Shown: positions 48,103 through 56,699 of the stretch, piece by piece
Numbering within the stretch: position 1 is the stretch's first letter
How the letters are laid out: every line of letters starts with the position of its first letter
Assembly: GCA_965225735.1 (NCBI GenBank)
Contig: CBDDBN010000008.1
Span: 1 to 64,000, forward strand
DNA from: Denitrobaculum sp965225735
GTDB taxonomy: Bacteria > Pseudomonadota > Alphaproteobacteria > Kiloniellales > Kiloniellaceae
Length of the DNA: 64,000 nucleotides
Direction of reading: 5' to 3'
Program-made: the position numbers and the translations under genes
Notes under the pieces: model-generated
What the model was told of the DNA's origin: nothing
Databases searched by the model: none
Seen by the model: the letters and a program-made list of their open reading frames with translations, nothing else

Positions 48103-48651
48103 CTAGATCCAGTCGATATCGTCGAAGCCCCGTTCGATGTAGCCGCCCTTGTCAAAGGACGCGCCCTCGTAACCGAACAATGGCCAAACCTCTTTTTGGT
48201 TGTAGAGGCTGACGACCAGGCCGCCCCGGACCGTCTGGAAAAAGGTGGTGGAGGAAATATCACGCAGCAGAACAGCCCGGTCCGCTTCCCAGCCCATGGC
48301 GCGATACCCGCCGCTAGAACCGGCTGCCACAGCGCGGCTGTCGAGGTCCGCGATGCCGTCTTCGATCAGAGCTTTGTGCTTGCCGTCGTTGGCGGCGCTC
48401 TCATCATGACTCTTTACTGCCTTGGCATAGTAACGGTCGGCGATCCGGTCATGGGGGTAAATATCCCGTGCCAGTTGGATTAGAGTGGCCATGGTCTCCG
48501 GCTTTAGAGCCTTAACCTCCATTGCCCAAGCGGCGTTGGGTGACGATACGACACCGGCGGAAGTGACCAGAGCGGCTCCGACCGCCGCGCCACCCGATGC
48601 GGCCAGAAAGCCGCGGCGGGATAACTTCTGACGTTTATCCACTGTTCTCAT
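48103..48651 (-). CDS. Gluconate 2-dehydrogenase subunit 3 family protein with Tat signal
   Basis: A 182-residue exported protein. SRRGFLAASGG (11-21) is a textbook twin-arginine motif, followed by a hydrophobic stretch and cleavage near AAWA (about 43). The mature part, beginning MEVKALKPETMATLIQLARDIYPHD, matches the small gamma subunit of gluconate 2-dehydrogenases. A strong GGGAGGAAAA site precedes the ATG. It should bring the folded FAD subunit through the Tat system encoded at 11658-13273. It lies 76 bases before the oxidoreductase gene. Confidence 0.85.
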   Translation of the reverse strand: MRTVDKRQKLSRRGFLAASGGAAVGAALVTSAGVVSSPNAAWAMEVKALKPETMATLIQLARDIYPHDRIADRYYAKAVKSHDESAANDGKHKALIEDGIADLDSRAVAAGSSGGYRAMGWEADRAVLLRDISSTTFFQTVRGGLVVSLYNQKEVWPLFGYEGASFDKGGYIERGFDDIDWI

Positions 48652-48753
48652 TCTGTTTTCCTCCCAAGACTTTTTATATTTCTGTTTGTTGTTTCAAATG
48701 CTTCGTCGTTTCATTGACCTTTCACCAGGGTGTGTAGGAAACGGCATGCGGGC

Positions 48754-49149
48754 TTAGCGGTAACGACCGTGTTGCTGCAAAACCTCGATCTTGTAGCCGT
48801 CCGGGTCCTGCACAAAAAAGAACTTGGCCATCAGCGCGCCGTCGCGCTCAAAGGAGACGATATCCCGCGGTTCCAGCCCGGATGTCTTAAAGCGCGCGTG
48901 CTCGGCTTCCAGATCTTCGACGGCGAAGGCGATATGCCCATAACCGTCACCGTGGCTGTAGGCCTCGGCCTGGTCGTGATTGACCGTAAGTTCTAGTTCG
49001 AAATCCGCATCGGCGTTGCGCAGATATACAAGCGTGAAGCCGTCGAATTCATAACGGTCGGCAATTTCCAGGCCGAAGGCGCGCTTGTAAAAGTCGACGG
49101 AACGCGCCTCTTCCAGCACGCGGATCATGGAATGGATTGCTTTTGCCAT
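48754..49149 (-). CDS. gloA: Lactoylglutathione lyase (glyoxalase I), VOC family
   Basis: A 131-residue enzyme that converts the methylglyoxal-glutathione adduct to S-lactoylglutathione. The IHSMIRVLEEARSVDFYKRAF opening holds the first metal His; ELELTVNH, DGYGHIAFAVED and DPDGYKIEVLQ hold the other Glu/His/Glu ligands. The length fits the Ni-type bacterial enzyme. It lies about 100 bases downstream of the RHH gene direction and upstream of the subunit-3 gene; its transcription unit is unclear. Confidence 0.9.
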   Translation of the reverse strand: MAKAIHSMIRVLEEARSVDFYKRAFGLEIADRYEFDGFTLVYLRNADADFELELTVNHDQAEAYSHGDGYGHIAFAVEDLEAEHARFKTSGLEPRDIVSFERDGALMAKFFFVQDPDGYKIEVLQQHGRYR

Positions 49150-49322
49150 CGCGCAAATCCCTGTATTACCCGGCTTCTCATACCGGTATTCAGCCAGAGC
49201 GCGACTGGAGCGGCTTGCCGCTTAATATGACGGCAGATCGAACTGCGCCGTTAATTCCGTCCGCGCCGGAGTGTTACAGGGATATTAACCGGCCCGGATA
49301 TCGAAGAGGTGTTATCCGGATA

Positions 49323-49622
49323 CTACGCAGCTTCACTTTCAACGGCCGCGGCTTTTCCATCTTTCACTTTATCCAGATACACCGTGCAGGCACAGCGCAG
49401 AAGCGAGGTAAAGTTTCTAACTTCACCATGAATTTCAAGCACTTCGTCATGAAGCGTCGAGACAAACTTTGGCACCGTCATATCTTGAGAAGCGGCGATT
49501 TCCTCAAGAAGATTCCAGAAGGTTTCTTCCAACCGGATGCTCGTACTTTGGCCATTCAGGCGCATCGAGCGCGTTTGATACGCGTAGCTATCCGGATCCT
49601 GGCCCGCAAAAATGTGGCACAT
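49323..49622 (-). CDS. Ribbon-helix-helix domain protein (MCHIFAGQDP family)
   Basis: I chose ATG 49622 because GGAGG lies six bases upstream and the protein then begins MCHIFAGQDPDSYAYQTRS, the standard start of a small alphaproteobacterial family. The 99-residue product has a TSIRLEETFWNLLEEIA ribbon-helix-helix core and a conserved HDEVLEIHGEVRNFTSLLR second half. RHH folds usually bind DNA as dimers, but the function of this family is not established. No toxin gene lies beside it. Confidence 0.8.
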   Translation of the reverse strand: MCHIFAGQDPDSYAYQTRSMRLNGQSTSIRLEETFWNLLEEIAASQDMTVPKFVSTLHDEVLEIHGEVRNFTSLLRCACTVYLDKVKDGKAAAVESEAA

Positions 49623-49765
49623 CGCGTCCTCCCTGGTCTGTGTTTTGGACAAGTATAGCCCGGCTTTGGCCATGGAGGCGCATTTTTTGAATTCAAAATA
49701 CCAAAGAGGCAGACCAACAGTAACTTAGACCGATTCGGCCCTGCGCCTGCTGCCCGACGATTGTG

Positions 49766-50533
49766 TCAGTTAGCTTGTCCTGACCAGCGCAGGACTAACC
49801 GGTCGCCACGGACCTCAAAGCTCTCAAGCTGCTCCAGAAAAGCCATGCCTAGAAGGGAGTTGGACATGGGCGCTTCATTGATCGAAACCGGGACGTTTCG
49901 AATGACCCGGTCCCCAAGCCAAAGTTCGTTCAAAACGGCACTGGCGCCGCGCACCATGCCGTTTGCAGTCTGAAAAACGCGGTCGAAGCGAACCCGGGTC
50001 AGGTCGAAACCCAGCCGCTGTGCATCTCCAGGACTAAGGACAATCAGGCTGGCGCCCGTATCGACGAGAAAGCGGATTGGCGTCTGGGCGGATTCGGCAT
50101 CGATGTAAAAATGACCGTCTTCTGCTCGGGTGTAAGTCACCTCATTCGGTCCTGTGACACCGCCATAGCCGGGCAGGAGATCGCCCATAATGCGTTGGCT
50201 GATGGTTTTGACCTCGTTTCGATAGCTGTATCCGCCGGCAAGGACGACGAAGATCACTCCCCAGAGGGCCGCATAGCGCAGATTGCGCGCCAACGCGGTG
50301 CCGCTCAGGCGCCGAAAGCTGAGCGCGGACAATAGTAGAACACCGCCCAGTAGTGAGAGGTAAACCAGAGAGACTTGATTGCCTTGCTGCGATAAGGCGT
50401 CGGGAAAGCGTTGTGCAAGGTAATAAAGCGCCACCGCCCCAAGGATGAGAATGACAAGGATGATCAAAATCCCAGGGATTCCACCTCTGGGTGATTTCTG
50501 GTCATCGGGCGTTCGAGGCATCCGATCTGTCAT
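49766..50533 (-). CDS. Retropepsin-like clan AA aspartic protease, membrane-anchored
   Basis: A 255-residue protein resembling the TIGR02281 family. Three hydrophobic segments lie in the first 120 residues, followed by a soluble domain with the aspartic-protease motif FLVDTGASLIVLS. A flap-like region (TANGMVRGASAV) and NSLLGMAFLEQL complete the single-lobe retropepsin pattern; such enzymes act as homodimers. The start is taken as ATG 50533 (MTDRMPR); an in-frame TTG at 50545 is possible. The substrate is unknown. Confidence 0.85.
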   Translation of the reverse strand: MTDRMPRTPDDQKSPRGGIPGILIILVILILGAVALYYLAQRFPDALSQQGNQVSLVYLSLLGGVLLLSALSFRRLSGTALARNLRYAALWGVIFVVLAGGYSYRNEVKTISQRIMGDLLPGYGGVTGPNEVTYTRAEDGHFYIDAESAQTPIRFLVDTGASLIVLSPGDAQRLGFDLTRVRFDRVFQTANGMVRGASAVLNELWLGDRVIRNVPVSINEAPMSNSLLGMAFLEQLESFEVRGDRLVLRWSGQAN

Positions 50534-50763
50534 TGAGGAACCCAAGTTGTCCGGTGTTTTGGCAGATGTGATCGTGACATCAGAAAAGCAAGATATGACG
50601 GCCTTTTACAAGTTTTTCGCGTCTGTCTTGCAAACAGTTTTTCCGCACGCAGTGAAAAAGCAGGGTTAAGAAGGATCTTTCCAGCTTGCGAAAGCTGAGT
50701 GAGCCTGCTGTAAACCTAATAATGGCTGAAACGAGTGGCAGGTAGAGCCGCACTGGGACGTAG

Positions 50764-51339
50764 ATGACTAAGATTCTCATGACCGGCTTAAAATGGCTGC
50801 TGGGGCTCGTACTCGCAGTTGTGCTGGCATTGGCTATTGTGATGGCAATTATCGGACGGGAAAATACTTGGGCCGTTTTGTTCGGAGCGCCGCCGGTCGA
50901 TCTCATCGACTTCGCGACACTTGAACCGCGCGCAACGCCGAACAGCTTTCTCCTCTGTCCCGATGGATTTTGCACGAAGAGGCAGCCGGATCGAGTCTCA
51001 CCGCAATACGATCTGCCATCAGAGGAATTGGCAAAGATAACGCGCAGGATCGTCGAGGCGACCGAAGGACTTCGTCGTGACGACCGCCCCCGTGAAGCGA
51101 CTGACGGGGATACGCAAAGCGGTCCGGCGATGCAGTGGGATTACATTGCCACCACCCGCCATCTGAAGTTCCCTGACCTGATTACAATCAGGATTCTTGA
51201 GACCGGCGAGGGGACATCCAGCCTGGCGATCTATGGCCGCGCGGTCTACGGCCGCAAAGACTTCGGCGCCAATCAGACCAGGATAGCGACCTGGCTGGAA
51301 GCCATCGAAGTGGCTGTCGCCCAGCAGATATCTCAATAG
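50764..51339 (+). CDS. DUF1499 family membrane-anchored protein
   Basis: A 191-residue protein with one N-terminal helix (about 10-30) and a DUF1499 domain: NSFLLCPDGFC, then SPQYDLPSEEL, KFPDLITIRIL and STLA-like SSLAIYGRAVYGRKDFGANQ, followed by RIATWLEAIE. The family is widespread and has no known function. It is divergent from the aspartic protease gene, with 230 bases of promoter space, and is followed after 19 bases by a lipoprotein gene. Confidence 0.82.
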   Translation: MTKILMTGLKWLLGLVLAVVLALAIVMAIIGRENTWAVLFGAPPVDLIDFATLEPRATPNSFLLCPDGFCTKRQPDRVSPQYDLPSEELAKITRRIVEATEGLRRDDRPREATDGDTQSGPAMQWDYIATTRHLKFPDLITIRILETGEGTSSLAIYGRAVYGRKDFGANQTRIATWLEAIEVAVAQQISQ

Positions 51340-51358
51340 AGCCTGGATCCCTCATTCT

Positions 51359-51919
51359 ATGATATGCCAGATCGTTCGGCTTGCTGCCGTTTGCCTCCTG
51401 CTTACATCCTGTGCCGGCTACGAGAGTAAGGTTTTCGGCCCACCGATCTATGAGATTTATAAGATGCCGGTAGAGGAGGCTCGTAGCCATCTTGCCGGTA
51501 AAACAGTCATGACCTTTGTCGATATTTATCGCGACTGCACAGTCGGTCAGGTTGGCCAGTATTATTATCCAGTTTGTAACGAGAGACCCGGCCCTGGCAC
51601 TCAGGTGGAGTATCTTGCCTCTGATGGCCGCAGTTACCTGTGGTTTCCAGGCAATCGCCGTTTGGTGCGCGGCCACTGGATCGTCCGGCGCTGGCGGGAA
51701 AAATACGAAATCTGTTGGAGTTACGGGCCAAACAGCCGGCATTTCATCACTGGCGAGCGTGGCGATAAGCTAAGCTGTGATCTCCTGTCCAACTACGCAG
51801 AGACCATTGTAGAAATCCGCGCTGACGACAGTTTCGATCTCGCCAGCGGACGTCTGCCTTTCGTTTTAAAGCGCGATAAGACCAGCTTCGAAGCGTTGCT
51901 CTCGGAGGCACCGCGCTAG
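51359..51919 (+). CDS. Putative lipoprotein of unknown function
   Basis: A 186-residue protein with a lipoprotein signal (lipobox LTSC, Cys18). The mature part is rich in aromatic residues and Cys (YRDCTVGQV, YYYPVC, YEICWSYG, KLSCDLLS), suggesting a disulfide-stabilised periplasmic domain. I do not recognise the family. It follows the DUF1499 gene by 19 bases, so the two are probably cotranscribed. Confidence 0.6.
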   Translation: MICQIVRLAAVCLLLTSCAGYESKVFGPPIYEIYKMPVEEARSHLAGKTVMTFVDIYRDCTVGQVGQYYYPVCNERPGPGTQVEYLASDGRSYLWFPGNRRLVRGHWIVRRWREKYEICWSYGPNSRHFITGERGDKLSCDLLSNYAETIVEIRADDSFDLASGRLPFVLKRDKTSFEALLSEAPR

Positions 51920-52062
51920 ATTATTCATCGAGTGGGTCGATGTGCCTCTCAAACAAACCGAGATCGTCTGTCGCTACACGCGAAAGGCGACTTATTAACC
52001 ATTGATTAACCACATTATGCCAAGGTCTCCCTGGACCTTTCTAAGGCTTCTTGGGGAAAATC

Positions 52063-52497
52063 ATGGCACAGGTCAACACGGCGGAAGACCTGACATCGAC
52101 CGAGTTCTCGTCGGGTAATCTCGAATCTGAACAGCTTGAATCCGAAGCAGAAAATCCAGACAACGCGGCTTTCGAAGACCGCCGGGTCTGGCAACGCTTC
52201 TTACTCGAGGAACCGGCTCGCATCACTCTGAATGTCGATGGGCAGGAACCCTACGACGGGATCGCCTTGGTAGATATATCACTCGGCGGTTTCCGTTTGC
52301 AGTTCGACGAGGACCTGCCGCGTGGCAGCGATGTCGCCATTAGCCACCCGACCGCTGGGACCATGCGGGGTCGGCTGGCCTGGCAAACCGACGGAGACAT
52401 TGGGATTCAGATGCTCGATGACGAGAACCGCCGGACCTACTTGCTGCGTCTGATCAGCATGATCCTGCACAACGACATGCAGGTGGCGGCTCTCTGA
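52063..52497 (+). CDS. PilZ domain protein, probable c-di-GMP receptor
   Basis: The ATG at 52063 (MAQVNTAEDL) follows GGGGAAAA; a TTG 12 bases upstream is possible. The 144-residue product has an acidic N-terminus of about 40 residues and a PilZ domain. RRVWQRF holds the RxxxR motif and VDISLGGFRLQF holds the D-x-S-x-x-G motif, the two halves of the c-di-GMP site. Both are intact, so binding is likely. The target is unknown; no motility or cellulose genes are near. Confidence 0.88.
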   Translation: MAQVNTAEDLTSTEFSSGNLESEQLESEAENPDNAAFEDRRVWQRFLLEEPARITLNVDGQEPYDGIALVDISLGGFRLQFDEDLPRGSDVAISHPTAGTMRGRLAWQTDGDIGIQMLDDENRRTYLLRLISMILHNDMQVAAL

Positions 52498-52655
52498 TCC
52501 GTTTTTGCGGTTCCTCGACCCTGCAATTTCCTTTCCCCCGCTTGCGTACGGGAGGTGAGGTCGCGCCATCGGCCAGCCGGCTCATCCAAGGACGACAAGC
52601 CACATAGGATCTGCGATAAAGACCTTCGATCCTGTCGGCTTGGAGTGGCTAAGTC

Positions 52656-53111
52656 ATGACGCAAGTCAGCTTGGAAAGAGCATCATCAAAGACGCTGGAA
52701 AGCACGCTCGAACTGGTGGAGCGCTACCACGCTTTCGAGGGTATTATTCAGGCCCCGGATGACCGCCGGAAGGCCGTTGCGCAGTTGCTCGAAAACCCAG
52801 CGCTGGGCGAAATCTATCTGATTTTCTTCAAAAATCGGCTTTCGGGCTATATCGCCCTTTGCTTCGGTTACTCGATCGAATTTGCCGGCCGTGACGCCTT
52901 CATCGATGAGTTTTTTCTGACCGAAGATGCACGGGGCAGGGGCATTGGCGGTCTCGTGCTGGACCAGGTGTTCGCTAGGCTTTCCGATGCTGGAATCGCC
53001 GCCCTTCACCTGGAAGTGGATAACGAAAATCACAGTGCGGAGCGTTTCTACACACGGCACGGCTTCGAAGCGCGTCGGAAGTATCACCTGATGTCGCGGT
53101 CGCTCATGTGA
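52656..53111 (+). CDS. GNAT family N-acetyltransferase
   Basis: A 151-residue acetyltransferase. The acetyl-CoA loop DARGRGIGGLVLDQV is preceded by AFIDEFFLTED, the beta-4 strand, and followed by HLEVDNENHSAERFYTRHGF, all typical of GNAT. The substrate is unknown. The gene is convergent with the sulfatase-superfamily gene, with 13 bases between stops that contain a 6-bp hairpin. Confidence 0.85.
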   Translation: MTQVSLERASSKTLESTLELVERYHAFEGIIQAPDDRRKAVAQLLENPALGEIYLIFFKNRLSGYIALCFGYSIEFAGRDAFIDEFFLTEDARGRGIGGLVLDQVFARLSDAGIAALHLEVDNENHSAERFYTRHGFEARRKYHLMSRSLM

Positions 53112-53124
53112 CCGGCCAGTACGG

Positions 53125-54831
53125 TCATTTGCTTTGCGCTGAACCCGCGGGCCTGTGCCAGACATCCCCGAAGGCGGGCATTTCCATCCAGCGGTGCTCG
53201 GGCGAACCACGCAGATTGATTTGAGGTGCGTCGCGAAGCGCGGCAGCCTCAACCCGAGCCTCGAATCCAGGGCCGAAACCGTTAGCCGCTAGAGCCGAGT
53301 AGAGCTTTTGAATTGAGATCCTCGTTCGGTCGAAACCGGGTGCCACCTGGGGTGCCCGAACAGCGAAGAGTGTTGAATAGCTATCGACAAGATCTGCAAT
53401 GGTCAGGTGCGACTTCGCCGTTGCCGGTGGCTGGTGCAAGGAGATCCTGGAGCCGTGGTCGCCATGAAGCAACAGGATGGTTTCGTCGAGCATGCCCTCG
53501 TCATGCAGAGCGCGCATGAAGTGCTCCAGGCGCAGATAGAGGCACTGCAGTTGCGTGAAGTACAGACCGTACTTGTCTCTACGGCTCGCCGGCGTATTGA
53601 AATCATCGGTAACAAGGTCATCGTAATTCTGCCATTCGCGAACGTCGCGCAGATCACAGTTTGATTTCAGTGCGTAGGGAAAGTGCGGCAGAATCAGATG
53701 GTGAAGGTGGTATTGGCCGGCTTCAATCTTAGGAACCTCCGCACGGATACGCTGCAACTGGCGATCGCTGGACAGTGTGGACAGCGAATAGGCTTCGACA
53801 TCCAGGAGGGATGCTTCAATGTCCATTTGCCTGAGCTGCTTCACCGCCAGGATCTCGGCATTTAGCACCAGCTTGTAGATTGTGCTTTGCTTCAGATGAC
53901 CACCTGCGATGAGGAGAGCCTTTTGAAAAGGCGACAGGTTCGCTTCCTCGAGGTTGTTGATCGAGAGGAGATCGTAGTTGCGGCAATCCGTCTGCTTAAG
54001 GCCGGTTGTTTTGCACAGATCGGCGTGTGAGATGCCGGCAACAAGAAAGCGGTAGCCGCGCTCTTCCAGCTCCTTCAGCAGCGTGGCACCACCCCCAGAT
54101 GACTTCTCGCCGGAGTTGGGGAGCACAGGCCCTGACTGTCCTGAAAAGACACGGCGCAACGAATGCTTAGTCGCAAACTCCTCGCTGAACGCCTGGGAAT
54201 AGAGCCGGAATCCCCAACGCTCGTAGAAGGATAGAATTTCCGCGCGAACGGCAGCGCTCTCCGCAATCTCATTTGGAAATCCATCCAGCCCCAGGTGTTC
54301 GTCAAGGATGAGGTGAACCACGGGCGGGAGGTCCGTCCGACCCGCCGTGTCAGCAGGTGACGATTGCGCCGCGGCAGGCGAGCGTTGCTCCGGAAAGAGA
54401 AACGCGCTGACGAGATACACAAACAGGAAGGCAGCCAGAGCCTGCCAGCAGGCTTTTGCGAGAAAAACGGCGACCAGAAACGCGACGATGAAAACCGACA
54501 GTAGGATGCCCAGAGACAGCAGCAACGAATCTCGTTTGAGAAAATCGATGAAGGCAAGATCGCAAAAGAGCACCACGATCAGGCCGAAGATCAATGCTGT
54601 CAGAATGCGACTCGGATAAAGAGTGAAAACCCAGCAAACAGCGGCAAGAACGCCAAAGAAAAGGAAGATCCCGGCCAGCTCAAACCTGAAAACGCCATAG
54701 TCGTTGTAGATGAGAAAGCTGACGAAGGGAACGGAGATGGCAAGAAAGCAACAGAGAAACCGTAGCGGTGCGCTGCTGCCTGTGTCTCGCACAGGCAGCG
54801 AGGAAGATCCAGAATTCTGCGCGCTGCTCAT
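53125..54831 (-). CDS. Membrane sulfatase/alkaline-phosphatase-superfamily protein
   Basis: A 568-residue protein: four to five N-terminal helices (about 24-147), a linker, and a large periplasmic domain from about 170 with sulfatase-superfamily marks. VHLILDEHLG (172-181) is the first metal-binding strand, HLILPHFPYA (378-387) and LLHGDHGSRI (454-463) hold later metal ligands. The nucleophile position is not obvious; a Thr in EFATKHSLRR (about 221) is a candidate, as in phosphoethanolamine and phosphoglycerol transferases. The architecture suggests an envelope lipid- or glycan-modifying transferase or hydrolase. Its start overlaps the methyltransferase stop (ATGA). Confidence 0.8.
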   Translation of the reverse strand: MSSAQNSGSSSLPVRDTGSSAPLRFLCCFLAISVPFVSFLIYNDYGVFRFELAGIFLFFGVLAAVCWVFTLYPSRILTALIFGLIVVLFCDLAFIDFLKRDSLLLSLGILLSVFIVAFLVAVFLAKACWQALAAFLFVYLVSAFLFPEQRSPAAAQSSPADTAGRTDLPPVVHLILDEHLGLDGFPNEIAESAAVRAEILSFYERWGFRLYSQAFSEEFATKHSLRRVFSGQSGPVLPNSGEKSSGGGATLLKELEERGYRFLVAGISHADLCKTTGLKQTDCRNYDLLSINNLEEANLSPFQKALLIAGGHLKQSTIYKLVLNAEILAVKQLRQMDIEASLLDVEAYSLSTLSSDRQLQRIRAEVPKIEAGQYHLHHLILPHFPYALKSNCDLRDVREWQNYDDLVTDDFNTPASRRDKYGLYFTQLQCLYLRLEHFMRALHDEGMLDETILLLHGDHGSRISLHQPPATAKSHLTIADLVDSYSTLFAVRAPQVAPGFDRTRISIQKLYSALAANGFGPGFEARVEAAALRDAPQINLRGSPEHRWMEMPAFGDVWHRPAGSAQSK

Positions 54832-56219
54832 CGCCTCTTGCAGAGATAAAGACGGCGACCTGACTTCGATGTCTGTTGCGTTTCGACAATTTCCCCTTTT
54901 TCCTTGATGTACGACTCAAAGTTTTCAGCCGTGTAATCGGGGAATATGTCTTCCCGCAGCGCCAGCATCTGCCGGACCATGGAGTCTTCCTTCGGCACGA
55001 ATTCCAGAACCCCGAGAGGGGCGGTCCCCATCAACCACTGAACAACCGATCTCAATGGGATGTTCTTTCCAATCGCGAGATGATGCACAAACGCCAGGCC
55101 AAGCGTGCAATCTGCGCAAATTCGGCTGCTGTATCCGCCACGTTCCTGTTCGTTCCAGCCCTGATTTGGCGAGGGATTGGCAGCGTCCAAGAAGAGCGGG
55201 AGTAACGGCAGAGATTTGTCGCGGCTGCGAGCAAAGGCCGAATCCAGGGCATTTTGGTCGAAGTCGAACCCAACGGCGTAGCCGGCACCTGACTTCAGGG
55301 CCGTTTCGCTGAATTCGCCGGTATTGCAGCCGATATCCCAAAGCAGCCCGGGTTTGTGCTGTTCAGCCACCCGGGCAATGAACGCATGCTTAACCGCGCG
55401 CTCGTCGGAATCGTAGATGTTGTCGCATTCATAATCCGCCCACACCGTTTTACCGATATCGGCCGGTTTGAGGCCCTCGATCCATCCCTCGAGCTTTTCA
55501 AGCATCCGCACGAAGCGATCGCGCGGCAGAACCGGCGCTTTCGACATGTTCTCCAAGGTCGTTTCCCGGTCGCCGGCCCCCAAGGCCTGAAGACGCGACA
55601 GGAGTGTCACGTGCATCAGTATTTTAGGATCCAGCTTGCGCCGGAAGGGCAGAAGTCGGCTCAGTTCACCGCTGTCGATGCCTTCCATGGACCCACGGCA
55701 CCAGGCATTGTGCGGCACGCCGAGAATGGCGCGCAGAATCAGTGGGTTCAGGAACTGCTCGCAGAACTGCCTGTGCCCCTCCCAGATCGCTCCCTCGGAA
55801 TAGGGGGTGAAGGACAGTAGGTCGATAAAAACCGGTTGGGCGCCCCGAAACTGAACGTTGTATGCGGTCGCGTCCTTTAAGGTGATGCCTTTAGACAGCG
55901 CACGAAGATGCGTCCGCAGATGCAGGAGCGCAGCCGCCTTGAGTGCCGAAAACGACCACTCGTAATAGTACGAGATAAAGGGAATGCGCTCATGCTCCAG
56001 CACTCGGCCGCCGTTTTCTAGGGGCAGGTCGAGCTGTGATGCGTCGACTTCCTGCGTCTGCACGAGCAAACCTTCGCCCTCGAGCTCATCGAGAAGCCCT
56101 GTTGCCCGAACCGCATCGAATTGCTCAGCCGCCGCCGGCGTCATCGTGCGGTAAATATGTCCTTCGTTTTGGTAGACCCGAGCGCTTGGATCGCGAAACG
56201 ATCCGGGATCAGGTCTCAT
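54828..56219 (-). CDS. Class I SAM methyltransferase fused to a kinase-like N-terminal region
   Basis: A 463-residue cytoplasmic protein. The C-terminal half is a Rossmann methyltransferase with LLWDIGCNTGEFS (292-304) and VGFDFDQNALDSA as the SAM site. The N-terminal half has LHLRTHLRALSKGITLKDAT ending in a KDATAYNVQ segment (115-123) and PVFIDLLSF (129-137). These resemble the catalytic-loop Asp/Asn and metal Asp of aminoglycoside- and lipopolysaccharide-kinase folds, so a kinase-like or pseudokinase domain is inferred. It overlaps the small upstream gene by 11 bases and the sulfatase gene by 4. The acceptor substrate is unknown. Confidence 0.78.
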   Translation of the reverse strand: MRPDPGSFRDPSARVYQNEGHIYRTMTPAAAEQFDAVRATGLLDELEGEGLLVQTQEVDASQLDLPLENGGRVLEHERIPFISYYYEWSFSALKAAALLHLRTHLRALSKGITLKDATAYNVQFRGAQPVFIDLLSFTPYSEGAIWEGHRQFCEQFLNPLILRAILGVPHNAWCRGSMEGIDSGELSRLLPFRRKLDPKILMHVTLLSRLQALGAGDRETTLENMSKAPVLPRDRFVRMLEKLEGWIEGLKPADIGKTVWADYECDNIYDSDERAVKHAFIARVAEQHKPGLLWDIGCNTGEFSETALKSGAGYAVGFDFDQNALDSAFARSRDKSLPLLPLFLDAANPSPNQGWNEQERGGYSSRICADCTLGLAFVHHLAIGKNIPLRSVVQWLMGTAPLGVLEFVPKEDSMVRQMLALREDIFPDYTAENFESYIKEKGEIVETQQTSKSGRRLYLCKRR

Positions 56220-56445
56220 CTACGCTCCTGGGCTGAAGGGCCTCGGCCCCATGATCCGGCGAACGACGGAAAAAGCCTTTGATCTTCGCCCAGTAAATGC
56301 GACCCACGACCAGCACGCCGGCGACACCCCCGAGCAGGGCCTGAAGGAGAAACGCGCCCGTGCCAGGATCAAGATATGCATATGACGGCTGCGAAATTAA
56401 AAACAAAGGTAACGCAATTAAGATGGTGAATACCGATTTCTTCAT
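56209..56445 (-). CDS. Small AYLDPGTG membrane protein
   Basis: A 78-residue protein: signal-like N-terminus (MKKSVFTILIALPLFLISQP), then YAYLDPGTGAFLLQALLGGV, one helix through about residue 48, and a basic then polar tail (IKGFFRRSPDH). AYLDPGTG small proteins recur in bacteria and I recall them next to envelope-modifying genes, but no function is established to my knowledge. It is the first gene of a three-gene overlapping operon and resembles the 72-residue protein at 44656-44874 in layout and in the Tyr-x-x-Pro-Gly-x-Gly motif. Confidence 0.7.
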   Translation of the reverse strand: MKKSVFTILIALPLFLISQPSYAYLDPGTGAFLLQALLGGVAGVLVVGRIYWAKIKGFFRRSPDHGAEALQPRSVDET

Positions 56446-56699
56446 AAGAATAACCTCATTAATAAAAACCGACTTCCCCCTGCCATCCCCTTGCAGAATA
56501 CTGTACCTGCGAAAGTACGCCTTTCAGTTGTAACAAAAGTGTAGCATAAATATCTATTTTTGATTGATTTAAATCGATATTATTCTATCTATAATATCAG
56601 AGTTAGGCGCAGCAAATCTGAATGAGGTCGCTTGCAACACTTCAAACCCGCTGGCTTTTTCTCGCGCAAGAGCGTAATTTGTTGAAATAAAAGAAGATA
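56446..56699 (-). other. AT-rich intergenic region, probable promoter of the AYLDPGTG operon
   Basis: About 250 bases without a gene. The stretch from about 56500 to 56605 is strikingly AT-rich compared with its surroundings, with several TATAAT-like sequences on both strands. It probably holds the promoter of the minus-strand operon starting at 56445. Confidence 0.5.

Noticed and set aside
53109..53127. Hairpin TGACCG/CGGTCA as a bidirectional terminator between the acetyltransferase and sulfatase genes
   Set aside because: The stem is only six pairs and no T run follows on either strand.
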